This document shows positions 57,870 through 64,000 of a stretch of DNA of 64,000 nt, piece by piece. This DNA is from Streptosporangium sp. NBC_01756. Its GTDB lineage: Bacteria; Actinomycetota; Actinomycetes; Streptosporangiales; Streptosporangiaceae. The stretch is from NCBI RefSeq assembly GCF_035917975.1, contig NZ_CP109130.1, positions 4,960,001-5,024,000 on the forward strand, in the 5' to 3' direction. Under the pieces are notes generated by a model. That model had not been told where the DNA came from and ran no database searches. It worked only from the letters and a program-made list of their open reading frames with translations. The first letter of the stretch is position 1. Each line of letters starts with the position of its first letter. Both the position numbers and the translations under genes were made by a program.

Positions 57870-58316
57870 AGTTCTTGGTACATGATGGGCGGTGCGGCCA
57901 TGCCCTAGAAGTTTACGGATTAAAAATGGACGGCTCTTATTGGCTTTCATGGCGCTCTGACCTGGTGCTTCGGGTATTGTCTCGTCCCCGCCCAGGGAAG
58001 GTGTTCCACGCATAGTCCGGATCTTGATAGAGCTTCTGAGAAAAGGGTTTGCGACCAACCATGCCGGTTACGCCGAGGATCGTGACTCCGAACCAGAGAC
58101 ACCAATGGAGGCGGCCCCGAGCCAGGCGTACGCGGCCACCAAACCGCGCGACGGCTACACGACGATTCCCACGACCAGGCACGCGATGACGCCACCCGAC
58201 GCCCATAGCACGGGGGCGGCAGGGGTATGCGAGTCTCGTCAACGTGACATGCGCGTAGCTTTGGGGTGAACACTTGCTCTCTGTTCATATTCGGACGCAT
58301 TAAGTAGTGTCCGGAC
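57870..58316. other. Gap without a convincing gene
   Basis: GC content climbs back to the genomic level through this stretch. I find no gene, IS end or tRNA. The right part must carry the promoter of the 58317 gene; TTGCTC near 58273 and CATTAA about 18 nt later are possible hexamers. Confidence 0.4.
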
Positions 58317-58712
58317 GTGGCTCAACGAAAATCGGGATCACTCGGGAAGTACTGGGGTTACCTCCTCTTTGTGGTTGTGATCACAGGTTGGCTGACTCAA
58401 TCAGTCGGCCCTGCGGGCTTGCTTGCTCTGTCCGGGTTGACCACGGTGTTTTTCCTCTTTCGCGTGCCTGTATGGTGCGGCGCCTTCACACGCGACAGAA
58501 AACTCTGCCGGAACAACGCTCACGGTCTCCTGATGGGGTGCTCATATCAGCAGCACAAGTGGCAGAAGCTGAAGCTCGCTGTAGTGCCGCCGAAGTGGCG
58601 TGAACTTAACCGAGGACTATGGGTTGGGCCAGAGAAGCGGGTGGCCACCACCGCTGCCTTCTGCGGCATGATCTCGGCCGTCGTCGCCACGATTGATCTC
58701 ATTGCCAAATAG
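58317..58712 (+). CDS. Small membrane protein with Cys-rich loop
   Basis: A 131-aa protein with two N-terminal hydrophobic helices (YWGYLLFVVVITGWLTQSVG and LLALSGLTTVFFLFRVPVW) and a third near the C-terminus (TAAFCGMISAVVATIDLIA). Between them lies a loop with WCGAF, LCRNN and MGCSYQQH, where three Cys and a His could bind metal. Function unknown. Short hydrophobic proteins of this form are common cargo of actinomycete mobile elements. GTG start; short leader. Confidence 0.65.
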   Translation: MAQRKSGSLGKYWGYLLFVVVITGWLTQSVGPAGLLALSGLTTVFFLFRVPVWCGAFTRDRKLCRNNAHGLLMGCSYQQHKWQKLKLAVVPPKWRELNRGLWVGPEKRVATTAAFCGMISAVVATIDLIAK

Positions 58713-59135
58713 GGCGATCACACCTCCTAAGGGAAGGGCCCATAACCGGGACCGCGAGCTGCCGGCGGCCATGTCCTGGCTAAAACTGCTCAGCTTGGAA
58801 AAGACCGTAACCTTCCCATTCGCTGAGCCGTGCTGAGGAACGAAGCACGGATCGTCGATCGCCCCCAAGCACGTACGGCGTCCAGCCATGCAGTGGCGAT
58901 CGTAGGGCTGCATCTGTGCAGCGGCGCGGCAACCCTGGTCGGCGCGTTCGGTTGGTACGGCGGGGTCGGCGTGCGGCGGCCGGCCCGGTGTCCCGCCGCC
59001 GTCCGGGACCGGCCCCCAAGCCGCATGCCCGGACGGCGGGCGGGCGGAGGGCCGGGGGTGCGGCGGCGCGCCGCGCCGCCGCCTTGATACCTATGAGAAC
59101 AATTCGGCAGTGATCCGTGATGGGCTGCGCTCGAT
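58713..59135. other. Gap with a long GC dyad, no gene
   Basis: It contains a self-complementary run at 59060-59082 (11-bp arms GCGGCGGCGCG and CGCGCCGCCGC around one base), a possible terminator for the small membrane protein gene or a cruciform. CCGTCCGGG and CCCGGACGG (around 59000-59040) form a second dyad. No gene-like frame. Confidence 0.5.
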
Positions 59136-59999
59136 GTGCGGGTGGCTGGTAGAACGCTGAGAGTGGAGGATCGTCGGGATCGCCTGCGGGCGCTGGGTGA
59201 GTTGCTGCGTCGGCTGCGTAAGGATGCTGGGCTGACGGGGAAGGATCTGGCGTTGCGGGCTGGGGTGGCTCAGCCGACGATCTCTCGGATTGAGACGGGG
59301 CGGCTTCTTCCGGTTCCGGAGACGGTGGATCGTCTCGTTGAGGCGTTGGGCCTAGATGATGTGGGCCGCGGGGAGCTTGATGCTCTGCTTGTGCGGCTGC
59401 GCGATGAGGTGTCTCGTCTCAAGGGCGGGCTTGCCGGTCGAGAGGCGGCCAATGTCACCCGGCTGCGGTCGGCGCGTCGAGTGGTGGTGTTTCATTCGGC
59501 AATGGTTCCGGCGCTGTTGCAGACGGCGGAGTATGCCCGGCTGGCGTTGGCGATCGGTCGTGAAGTGGATGAGGAGGATGCGGCCAAGGCTGCGGCGGTT
59601 CGGGTGGAGGGGCAAGCGGTTCTGTTCGAGTCCGGTCGGGACTTCTTCTTTGTGCTGACCGAGGGAGCTGTGCGCACGTGGCCGGGGTCGCCGGCGTTGA
59701 TGCTCGCTCAGCTTGATCGGTTGTCGCAGGTGGCGACGCTCCCTCACGTCACTCTCGGGGTGGTGCCGTGGTCAGTACAAGCTCCGGCGTTCCCGCTGCA
59801 TGGGTTCACGGTCTATGACGGTGCCGTGAGCGTGGTGGAGAGCCTGACGGGTGATCTGACATTGACGGAGCCTGGGGAACTGTCAGTTCACGGGGAGACC
59901 TTCGAGGTGTTCGCGGCGGTTGCTGTCTATGGCGAGGACTTGCGGGATCTTTTGGGGCGAATCGGTGCCGACTATCGCACCTTGGCGACACACCTCTAG
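59136..59999 (+). CDS. XRE-family regulator with DUF5753 domain
   Basis: A 287-aa regulator: HTH LRRLRKDAGLTGKDLALRAGVAQPTISRIETGR, then a DUF5753 domain (VVVFHSAMVPALLQTAEYARLAL, FVLTEGAVRTWPGSPALMLAQLDRL, VTLGVVPW). Such Scr1-type proteins are extremely common in actinomycetes and often pair with DUF397 or ATP-binding proteins. The ATP-binding gene begins 100 nt downstream. GTG 59136 is used; a GTG at 59163 in the same frame is a possible start. It is the first clear regulator of the AICE backbone. Confidence 0.88.
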   Translation: MRVAGRTLRVEDRRDRLRALGELLRRLRKDAGLTGKDLALRAGVAQPTISRIETGRLLPVPETVDRLVEALGLDDVGRGELDALLVRLRDEVSRLKGGLAGREAANVTRLRSARRVVVFHSAMVPALLQTAEYARLALAIGREVDEEDAAKAAAVRVEGQAVLFESGRDFFFVLTEGAVRTWPGSPALMLAQLDRLSQVATLPHVTLGVVPWSVQAPAFPLHGFTVYDGAVSVVESLTGDLTLTEPGELSVHGETFEVFAAVAVYGEDLRDLLGRIGADYRTLATHL

Positions 60000-60071
60000 C
60001 TGCTAACGCATTTATGCGTCGAATACCTTGAGATACTTCTAGTGTCACTCATACGCTGGCGCCGTGGATGT

Positions 60072-60086
60072 ATAGCCCCCTAGACA
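60072..60086 (+). promoter_or_regulatory. Operator-like motif 1 (ATAGCCCCCTAGACA)
   Basis: ATAGCCCCCTAGACA lies 13 nt before the start of the ATP-binding protein gene. The same motif is found at 62642-62656, and its core CCCCCTAGACA occurs twice more near 62602 and 62683, and degenerate at 60876. A shared regulator of the AICE genes is likely. Confidence 0.6.
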
Positions 60087-60098
60087 TCGGAGTCCGCT

Positions 60099-60506
60099 AT
60101 GTCGCCCTGGCGCATGTCCCGCACTTTCCCCGGCTCCCCCGTGGCGATCACCGAAGCGCGACGATTCGTCACCGCCCTTCTGGCTACCTGGCCCGGGACC
60201 GAAGACGCCGAACTGATCGTCAGCGAGCTGGCCACCAACGCCGTCCGTCACTCCGCAAGCGGCCGGTTCGGCGGCTGCTTCACCGTTGCCGTCCAAGCCG
60301 ACCGCGACCGGATCTGGCTCGGCATCCTGGACCAGGGCGGCCGGCGCACACCGCACCCTCTCCCTCCTCAAGCGGACGAGGAAGGGGGGCGCGGCCTGGC
60401 CCTCGTCGCTGCTCTGGCGGCCAGTTGGGGTGTGACCGGAGACGATCAGGGTCGCATCGTCTGGGCCACCCTGAACCTGACTCCTGAGAAGACGGCTGTG
60501 CGGTGA
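60099..60506 (+). CDS. ATP-binding protein (HATPase, anti-sigma-factor-like kinase)
   Basis: A 135-aa GHKL-type ATPase domain: SPVAITEARRFVTALLATWP, AELIVSELATNAVRHSASG (N-box, Asn in ELATNAV), GILDQGG (G1) and EEGGRGLALVAALAASWGV (G2). It resembles stand-alone RsbW-type kinases, usually partners of XRE/DUF5753 regulators in actinomycetes. It would phosphorylate or bind a regulator. CGGAG stands 7 nt before ATG 60099. A 4-base overlap with the next gene indicates coupling. Confidence 0.87.
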   Translation: MSPWRMSRTFPGSPVAITEARRFVTALLATWPGTEDAELIVSELATNAVRHSASGRFGGCFTVAVQADRDRIWLGILDQGGRRTPHPLPPQADEEGGRGLALVAALAASWGVTGDDQGRIVWATLNLTPEKTAVR

Positions 60507-60775
60507 AGAGGTGCCTGGCCCCGCACGTGGGACCGTTGCAGGCAGGCCGCGTCTCATTGACCTGGATCAACCCGCGAGACGACGGGCGGCGACGAGTGAT
60601 CGCCTGGACCTGCGACTGCCGTTCGGTCATCTACGAACTGTGCTCGACAGGCGGGCTGTCCTACCTCCGTCGCACTGTGCAAGGCGCTCATCCCGAGGTC
60701 ACCGAGACTCCCCGAACCCGCGCCAGTGAAGCTCACGACCTTTGGGTCGCACTGCTGACAGGGCGAGTGCGGTGA
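60503..60775 (+). CDS. Small conserved hypothetical protein (90 aa)
   Basis: Starts with GTG in the GTGA overlap of the ATP-binding gene. It has LTWINPRDDGRRRVIAWTCDCRSVIYELCSTGG, with three Cys that could bind metal, followed by an Arg-rich helix (SYLRRTVQGAHPEVTE). I do not recognise it. The overlap suggests joint action with the ATP-binding protein. No membrane segment. Confidence 0.68.
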   Translation: MKRCLAPHVGPLQAGRVSLTWINPRDDGRRRVIAWTCDCRSVIYELCSTGGLSYLRRTVQGAHPEVTETPRTRASEAHDLWVALLTGRVR

Positions 60776-60862
60776 CCCGCGGGGTACCGAAACGGCGCTC
60801 AGCGATCCGGGCAACCAGTCCGAAAAACGGCGAACCTCTTAAAGCCATACTGTCAAGGGGGA

Positions 60863-60884
60863 TAGACGACATTTCGTCTAGGGG
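60863..60884 (+). promoter_or_regulatory. Operator region of the HTH-PP2C operon
   Basis: TAGACGA (60863-60869) and TCGTCTA (60874-60880) form a dyad, directly followed by GTCTAGGGG (60876-60884), a reverse form of the CCCCCTAGACA motif. TCTAGA at 60885 is another small dyad. The region sits 40-60 nt before the start of the HTH gene. Confidence 0.5.
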
Positions 60885-60921
60885 TCTAGACTCGGCTGAG
60901 CACCACCGAAAGGGACCCACT

Positions 60922-61764
60922 GTGCCACCGAGTGACCTTGAGCGCATCGCCGCCATGGATGACCCGTATCTGTTGATCCGGGCCGCAACCGAACGGCTGA
61001 GCATCGCGCAACAGGAGGTCACCGAACTGGCTCGCCTCCGACGCCGCGTCATCCAGGAGTTGCACGCCCAGGGCGTCTCATACGCGCAGATCGCCGAGCA
61101 GGCCGGCCTATCGCGCGGACGCATTCACCAGATCAAGCACACCGGACCGGCTCCGGAAGGGGCGTTCCTCGGTGTCGGCACAGTGACCGTGGTGACCCCA
61201 CTGCGGCTGGACCCAGAGCGAAACCGGCCCGTGGTCGCCCTGGACGACATGCGCTCGGGCAAGCGGCTGGAAGACCTCGCGCGCTCCTTCGGGCTCACCG
61301 TGGCCTCCGACAACGTCTCGGTCGACGGGCAGATCGATCTCAACCGGCCCGGCCTGCTCGTCATCTGCGGTCCCCGGATGGCGGAGGCGATGCGCACCGC
61401 GTACGACACCGACCCCGTGATCAGATGGGAACGTGACGACCTCGGCTGGCTGCTGCGCGACACCCGGACCGGCGCGGCCTACCGCTCCGGCAGTCAGGTT
61501 GACCCGCCGCAGCCGACCGACTCGGCCTATCTCGGGCGGCTTCCCCGGCCGGACGGCAAAGGCATGTTCCTGGCCATCGCGGGCATTCACCCCAACGGCT
61601 CACTCGGCGTCGTCGATCTGCTCGCCTCCGAGATCGCCACTATCTGGGGCCAGGTGGGTGACAAGCGTTTCTCCACTGTGGTCTCCGTTGAATACGACCC
61701 CGCCACGGGGGAGCCGGTCCGTACGCAACTGGCCGGCCCTCTTTATCGACACGAGGACGACTGA
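60922..61764 (+). CDS. HTH-containing AICE regulatory protein
   Basis: A 280-aa protein. The N-terminus has a sigma-region-4-like HTH (ATERLSIAQQEVTELARLRR, LHAQGVSYAQIAEQAGLSRG, RIHQIKHTGPA). The remainder forms a globular domain of unknown fold that includes VVALDDMRSGKRLEDLARSF, LLVICGPRMAEAMR and the C-terminal DLLASEIATIWGQVGDKRFS. It probably binds the CCCCCTAGACA-type sites upstream of its own gene and of the transfer genes. GTG 60922, with AAGGGA about 8 nt upstream; one nt separates it from the phosphatase gene. Confidence 0.75.
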   Translation: MPPSDLERIAAMDDPYLLIRAATERLSIAQQEVTELARLRRRVIQELHAQGVSYAQIAEQAGLSRGRIHQIKHTGPAPEGAFLGVGTVTVVTPLRLDPERNRPVVALDDMRSGKRLEDLARSFGLTVASDNVSVDGQIDLNRPGLLVICGPRMAEAMRTAYDTDPVIRWERDDLGWLLRDTRTGAAYRSGSQVDPPQPTDSAYLGRLPRPDGKGMFLAIAGIHPNGSLGVVDLLASEIATIWGQVGDKRFSTVVSVEYDPATGEPVRTQLAGPLYRHEDD

Positions 61765-61765
61765 C

Positions 61766-62587
61766 GTGCGGCTCAGTCTCGCCACCCAATCCGCCCGCCC
61801 CGATCGGCCCAACGAGGACTTCATCGGGGCCACTTCTGACGTGGTGGTACTCCTGGACGGCGCCGGGACCCCGGCGGGACTGAAGACGGGTTGCTCCCAT
61901 GGCGTCGCCTGGTACGCCCACACGCTCGGCTCAACCTTGCTGTCCGCGGTCACCCAAAGCGTCGGCACCCTGACCGAGATCCTGGCCGAGTCGATCAAGA
62001 ACGTCGCCTCGTTGCACGACTTCACCTGTGACCTGGTGCATGCAGGGTCCCCTTCGGCCACGGTCACGATGTTGCGCCGTACGGATGACGTCCTGCAATG
62101 GCTGGTGCTGGCCGACTCCGCCATTGTCTTCGACACCGGTACGACAGAGCCGACGGTGATCTGTGACGATCGGGTGAGCCGGATCGGGGCACGCTACCGG
62201 ACGTTGATGGATGGCCTGCCGGGTGGAAGTCCCGAGCACGCCGAGGCGTTTCGAGGCTACGTCGAGACGTTGCGCGATCATCGCAACCGGGACGGCGGTT
62301 TCTGGGTGGCCTCCGTCGATCCCCTCGCCGCAGAACAGGCCCTCACCGGTACCGTCCCGGTGGATCAGGTGCGAGCGGCGGCGTTGTTGAGTGATGGCGC
62401 TTCTCGCCTTGTTGACCGTTTTGCCCTGACGTCCTGGCGGCAGCTGCTCGACCTTCTTGGCCAGGACGGCCCCGATGAACTGATCCGTCGTGTCCGAGAG
62501 GCCGAATACAGCGATCCAGACGGCTCCCGCTGGCCTCGGGGCAAGGTCCATGACGACGCCACTGCGGCACTCTGGAAATTCTCCTAA
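61766..62587 (+). CDS. PP2C-like serine/threonine phosphatase
   Basis: A 273-aa PPM-type phosphatase fold: LSLATQSARPDRPNEDFIGA (the DE/N-E-D region), VVVLLDGAG-type VVVLLDGAGTP with the metal Asp, SATVTMLRR and LADSAIVF, then AALLSDGASRLV (second metal Asp) and the C-terminal DDATAALWKF (DD-x-T). All metal-binding aspartates seem present. It follows the HTH gene by one nucleotide, so the two are probably a signalling pair of the mobile element. The target phosphoprotein is unknown, perhaps the HTH protein. Confidence 0.78.
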   Translation: MRLSLATQSARPDRPNEDFIGATSDVVVLLDGAGTPAGLKTGCSHGVAWYAHTLGSTLLSAVTQSVGTLTEILAESIKNVASLHDFTCDLVHAGSPSATVTMLRRTDDVLQWLVLADSAIVFDTGTTEPTVICDDRVSRIGARYRTLMDGLPGGSPEHAEAFRGYVETLRDHRNRDGGFWVASVDPLAAEQALTGTVPVDQVRAAALLSDGASRLVDRFALTSWRQLLDLLGQDGPDELIRRVREAEYSDPDGSRWPRGKVHDDATAALWKFS

Positions 62588-62595
62588 GGCATTTC

Positions 62596-62699
62596 GTCGA
62601 CCCCCCTAGACAGTTCGTCAACTCCGGCTTAACTTACTTGCATAGCCCCCTAGACACCTTGTCTTCGCGGAACGGCCGCACCTGTCTAGGGGGGTCGAC
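62596..62699. promoter_or_regulatory. Operator cluster before the AICE transfer genes
   Basis: GTCGACCCCCCTAGACA (62596-62612) and its exact reverse complement TGTCTAGGGGGGTCGAC (62683-62699) form a 17-bp inverted repeat 70 nt apart. A third, direct copy AGCCCCCTAGACA (62644-62656) lies between them. The distance would suit DNA looping. ATG 62715 with AGGAGTTGC follows at once, so this array probably controls the transfer operon. Confidence 0.7.
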
Positions 62700-62714
62700 A
62701 ACAGGAGTTGCATC

Positions 62715-63140
62715 ATGGCCATCCAAGGCCCCATCCCGATCAGCTTTCACCAGGTCTTCCCGCACGGCTGCTTCATCGTTGGCGAGGTCGAGCAGGTCAA
62801 GGACTTCGATGCCTCGTCCAAGGGCCGCACCGTCTATGCCAAGGACAAGAACACCGGAGAGCTGGTGTGGCAGGTCGCCGTGATGGACGCCGATCCAACC
62901 GTCAAGGCCGGCCAGAAGACGGTCTCGGTCAAGATCCTGTCCCCGGTTCAGCCGATCGTTCCGGCCGCGCTGCCGGGCCTGCCGTTCGTGCCGGTGGAGT
63001 TCGACGGCATGACCGTCACCGCCTACGTCGCTCAGAACACCGGACGACTGGCCTGGTCCATCCGGGCCACCGCGATGCGCCCTCCCCGCACCGCAGCGGC
63101 TCCGGTCAAGGCTTCGGCCGGTAAGGACGTGGCGGCGTGA
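62715..63140 (+). CDS. AICE conserved protein (141 aa), transfer operon
   Basis: A beta-rich protein: IPISFHQVFPHGCFIVGEVEQVKDFD, KGRTVYAKDKNTGELVWQVAVMD, VSVKILSPVQPIVPAALPGLPFVPVEFDGMTVTAYVA. Proteins of this type stand in many actinomycete integrative elements just before the TraB/FtsK gene; their role is unknown. AGGAGTTGC precedes ATG 62715. The end overlaps the next gene by 4 nt. It is the first gene behind the operator array, so it is likely the first product of the transfer operon. Confidence 0.75.
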   Translation: MAIQGPIPISFHQVFPHGCFIVGEVEQVKDFDASSKGRTVYAKDKNTGELVWQVAVMDADPTVKAGQKTVSVKILSPVQPIVPAALPGLPFVPVEFDGMTVTAYVAQNTGRLAWSIRATAMRPPRTAAAPVKASAGKDVAA

Positions 63141-63460
63141 GAGAGCACCTGCCTTACACCCGCGCCGTGGTGACGCTCGACGAAGACGGCACCCGACTCG
63201 ACACCTCGTTTCGCACTCCGTACCTGTCGGTCACGGTGCTGGGCGCCGATGACGGGCGGCCGTTCCTGCACCTGTCCTCCCGTGAGGCACAGGTGGTCAT
63301 CACCACCACTGGTGGCGGACCGGTCACCGGACGGGACGTGACCCTCGCCCGGCAGATCGCCGAAGCAGCCGCACGCTACCTGGCCGACTGCGAGCGCCTC
63401 CACACCGAACAGTCCATCAACCCCCACCAGGCCGAGTCCGAGCAGGGCAAGGCGGCCTGA
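63137..63460 (+). CDS. AICE small conserved protein (107 aa)
   Basis: The GTG start overlaps the preceding stop (GTGA). The protein has two beta segments (RLDTSFRTPYLSVTVLGAD, FLHLSSREAQVVITTTGGG) and a long C-terminal helix (ARQIAEAAARYLADCERLHTEQ). I do not recognise a characterised domain. It sits directly between the 141-aa protein gene and the TraB-like gene, a conserved order in such elements. Confidence 0.7.
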   Translation: MREHLPYTRAVVTLDEDGTRLDTSFRTPYLSVTVLGADDGRPFLHLSSREAQVVITTTGGGPVTGRDVTLARQIAEAAARYLADCERLHTEQSINPHQAESEQGKAA

Positions 63461-63468
63461 CACGAGGC

Positions 63469-63500
63469 GGGGCCGCTGGAACTGGCATTCCGGCGGCCCC
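63469..63500 (+). terminator. Intercistronic hairpin before the TraB-like gene
   Basis: GGGGCCGC (63469-63476) pairs with GCGGCCCC (63493-63500) around 16 nt. It lies just past the stop of the 107-aa protein gene and 42 nt before the translocase start, and may limit translocase expression. Confidence 0.55.
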
Positions 63501-63542
63501 TCGGTTCTCCCCAGACGCGAATCAAGAGAGGGCTCAAGCCTA

Positions 63543-64000
63543 ATGTTCAAAAAACTGCCCGGCGACGAGGCACGCACCCTCGTCACCACGACCCCCGATA
63601 CCGCCGTGGTGTTCCGCCCGGCCGTGGTGCGCACCCCGGCCATCTTCACCATCACCATCTTCCTGTGGCGGCTGCTGGCTGGAATCGTCCGGCTCATCTG
63701 GCGTCACCCGGTCGCGGTGACCGTACTCGCCGTCCCCGCGGTTCTCGGCATCCTGTACGGCTGGCGCATCGCCCTGGTCGTCGTCGCCGTCCCCGTCTCG
63801 CTGCTCGCTCTGTGGCCGTTCTTCGATCGGGCCTCGTTCAACCGCTGGATGGGCTGGCGGCTGCTGGCCTGGTGGCGGCTGGTGTGGATCTACCGGCGGC
63901 ACTGGCAACCAGTGATGATCATCTCTGGTCTCGGCCGTCATCTCCAGGGCCGCGACTATCTGCCTCGCCTCGTGCGCGTCACCTGCACCTCGTGGGCCGA
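63543..64000 (+). CDS. TraB/FtsK-SpoIIIE-type DNA translocase, N-terminal part
   Basis: Only the first 152 residues are in the window. It opens MFKKLPGDEARTLVTTTPDT, then shows two to three hydrophobic helices (TITIFLWRLLAGIVRLIW; VAVTVLAVPAVLGILYGW; ALVVVAVPVSLLALWPFF) and a cytosolic stretch rich in Trp and Arg (WRLVWIYRRHW, GLGRHLQGRDYLPRLVRV). This is the usual membrane anchor of AICE TraB translocases, which move double-stranded DNA into the recipient. The ATPase domain lies beyond 64000. ATG 63543 has GAGAGGG 11 nt upstream. Confidence 0.8.
   Translation, partial: MFKKLPGDEARTLVTTTPDTAVVFRPAVVRTPAIFTITIFLWRLLAGIVRLIWRHPVAVTVLAVPAVLGILYGWRIALVVVAVPVSLLALWPFFDRASFNRWMGWRLLAWWRLVWIYRRHWQPVMIISGLGRHLQGRDYLPRLVRVTCTSWA

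Overview
The window is GC-rich, GTG-start-rich DNA from an actinomycete. XRE regulators with DUF5753 or MmyB-like tails, an ECF42 sigma factor, a CpnT-like WXG toxin, leaderless transcripts and an actinomycete integrative conjugative element (AICE) backbone all point to Actinobacteria. A Streptosporangiaceae-type genome is my best guess, as inference only.

Layout. (1) 1-7.7 kb: a seven-gene minus-strand run (class III aminotransferase, epimerase, UbiA-type prenyltransferase, GT4 glycosyltransferase, LPG-synthase-type membrane protein, membrane-anchored EEP hydrolase, sulfotransferase), likely making and modifying a lipid-linked sugar. (2) 7.8-9.76 kb: an ISAs1 relic split by an IS630-type element, ending at a 10-copy 8-bp repeat. 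(3) 9.8-13 kb: ECF42 sigma factor with a DGPF/YCII protein, then a leaderless arsR-SRPBCC pair. (4) 13-28 kb: an aldarate/uronate catabolic regulon. The minus-strand operon carries uronate dehydrogenase-like, KdgD, enolase-type dehydratase, Gfo/Idh/MocA-DUF6807 fusion and 2-oxoglutarate-semialdehyde dehydrogenase genes. The plus-strand part carries galM, a CUT1 sugar importer without its ATPase, an oxidoreductase, an esterase and a LacI regulator. LacI-type operators and a decayed second lacI copy lie between the two. (5) 28-46.9 kb: mixed genes (HxlR, SnoaL-like, acyl-CoA ligase, cupin, a P450 fragment, a CpnT-like 1315-aa WXG toxin, DUF899, lipoprotein, XRE/monooxygenase, GNAT, MFS/LysR, hydrolase, WYL regulator).

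(6) 44-54.4 kb: a mobile-element scrapyard. There are three 3' halves of a tRNA-Gly(CCC)-like gene (46.9, 49.2, 53.1 kb), a ~130-bp segment repeated next to two of them and once alone, a higBA toxin-antitoxin pair, and an ISAs1 element with a 10-bp target duplication. One copy of an IS3-type element sits inside that ISAs1; a second, inverted copy lies next to it. (7) 54.9-57.9 kb: a low-GC two-gene module, a Toprim protein followed by an ApeA-like HEPN protein. I regard it as the best candidate for an undescribed defence system. (8) 58-64 kb: AICE backbone: XRE/DUF5753, ATP-binding protein, HTH protein, PP2C-like phosphatase, two small conserved proteins and the start of a TraB/FtsK-type translocase, with a repeated CCCCCTAGACA operator-like motif ahead of several of its transcription units.

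The regulon in (4) would import a uronic acid or oligouronide and convert it by oxidation, dehydration and decarboxylating dehydration to 2-oxoglutarate. The mobile block in (6)-(8) looks like successive integrations at tRNA-Gly followed by IS attack, with the Toprim-HEPN pair in the cargo position between an att scar and the AICE backbone.
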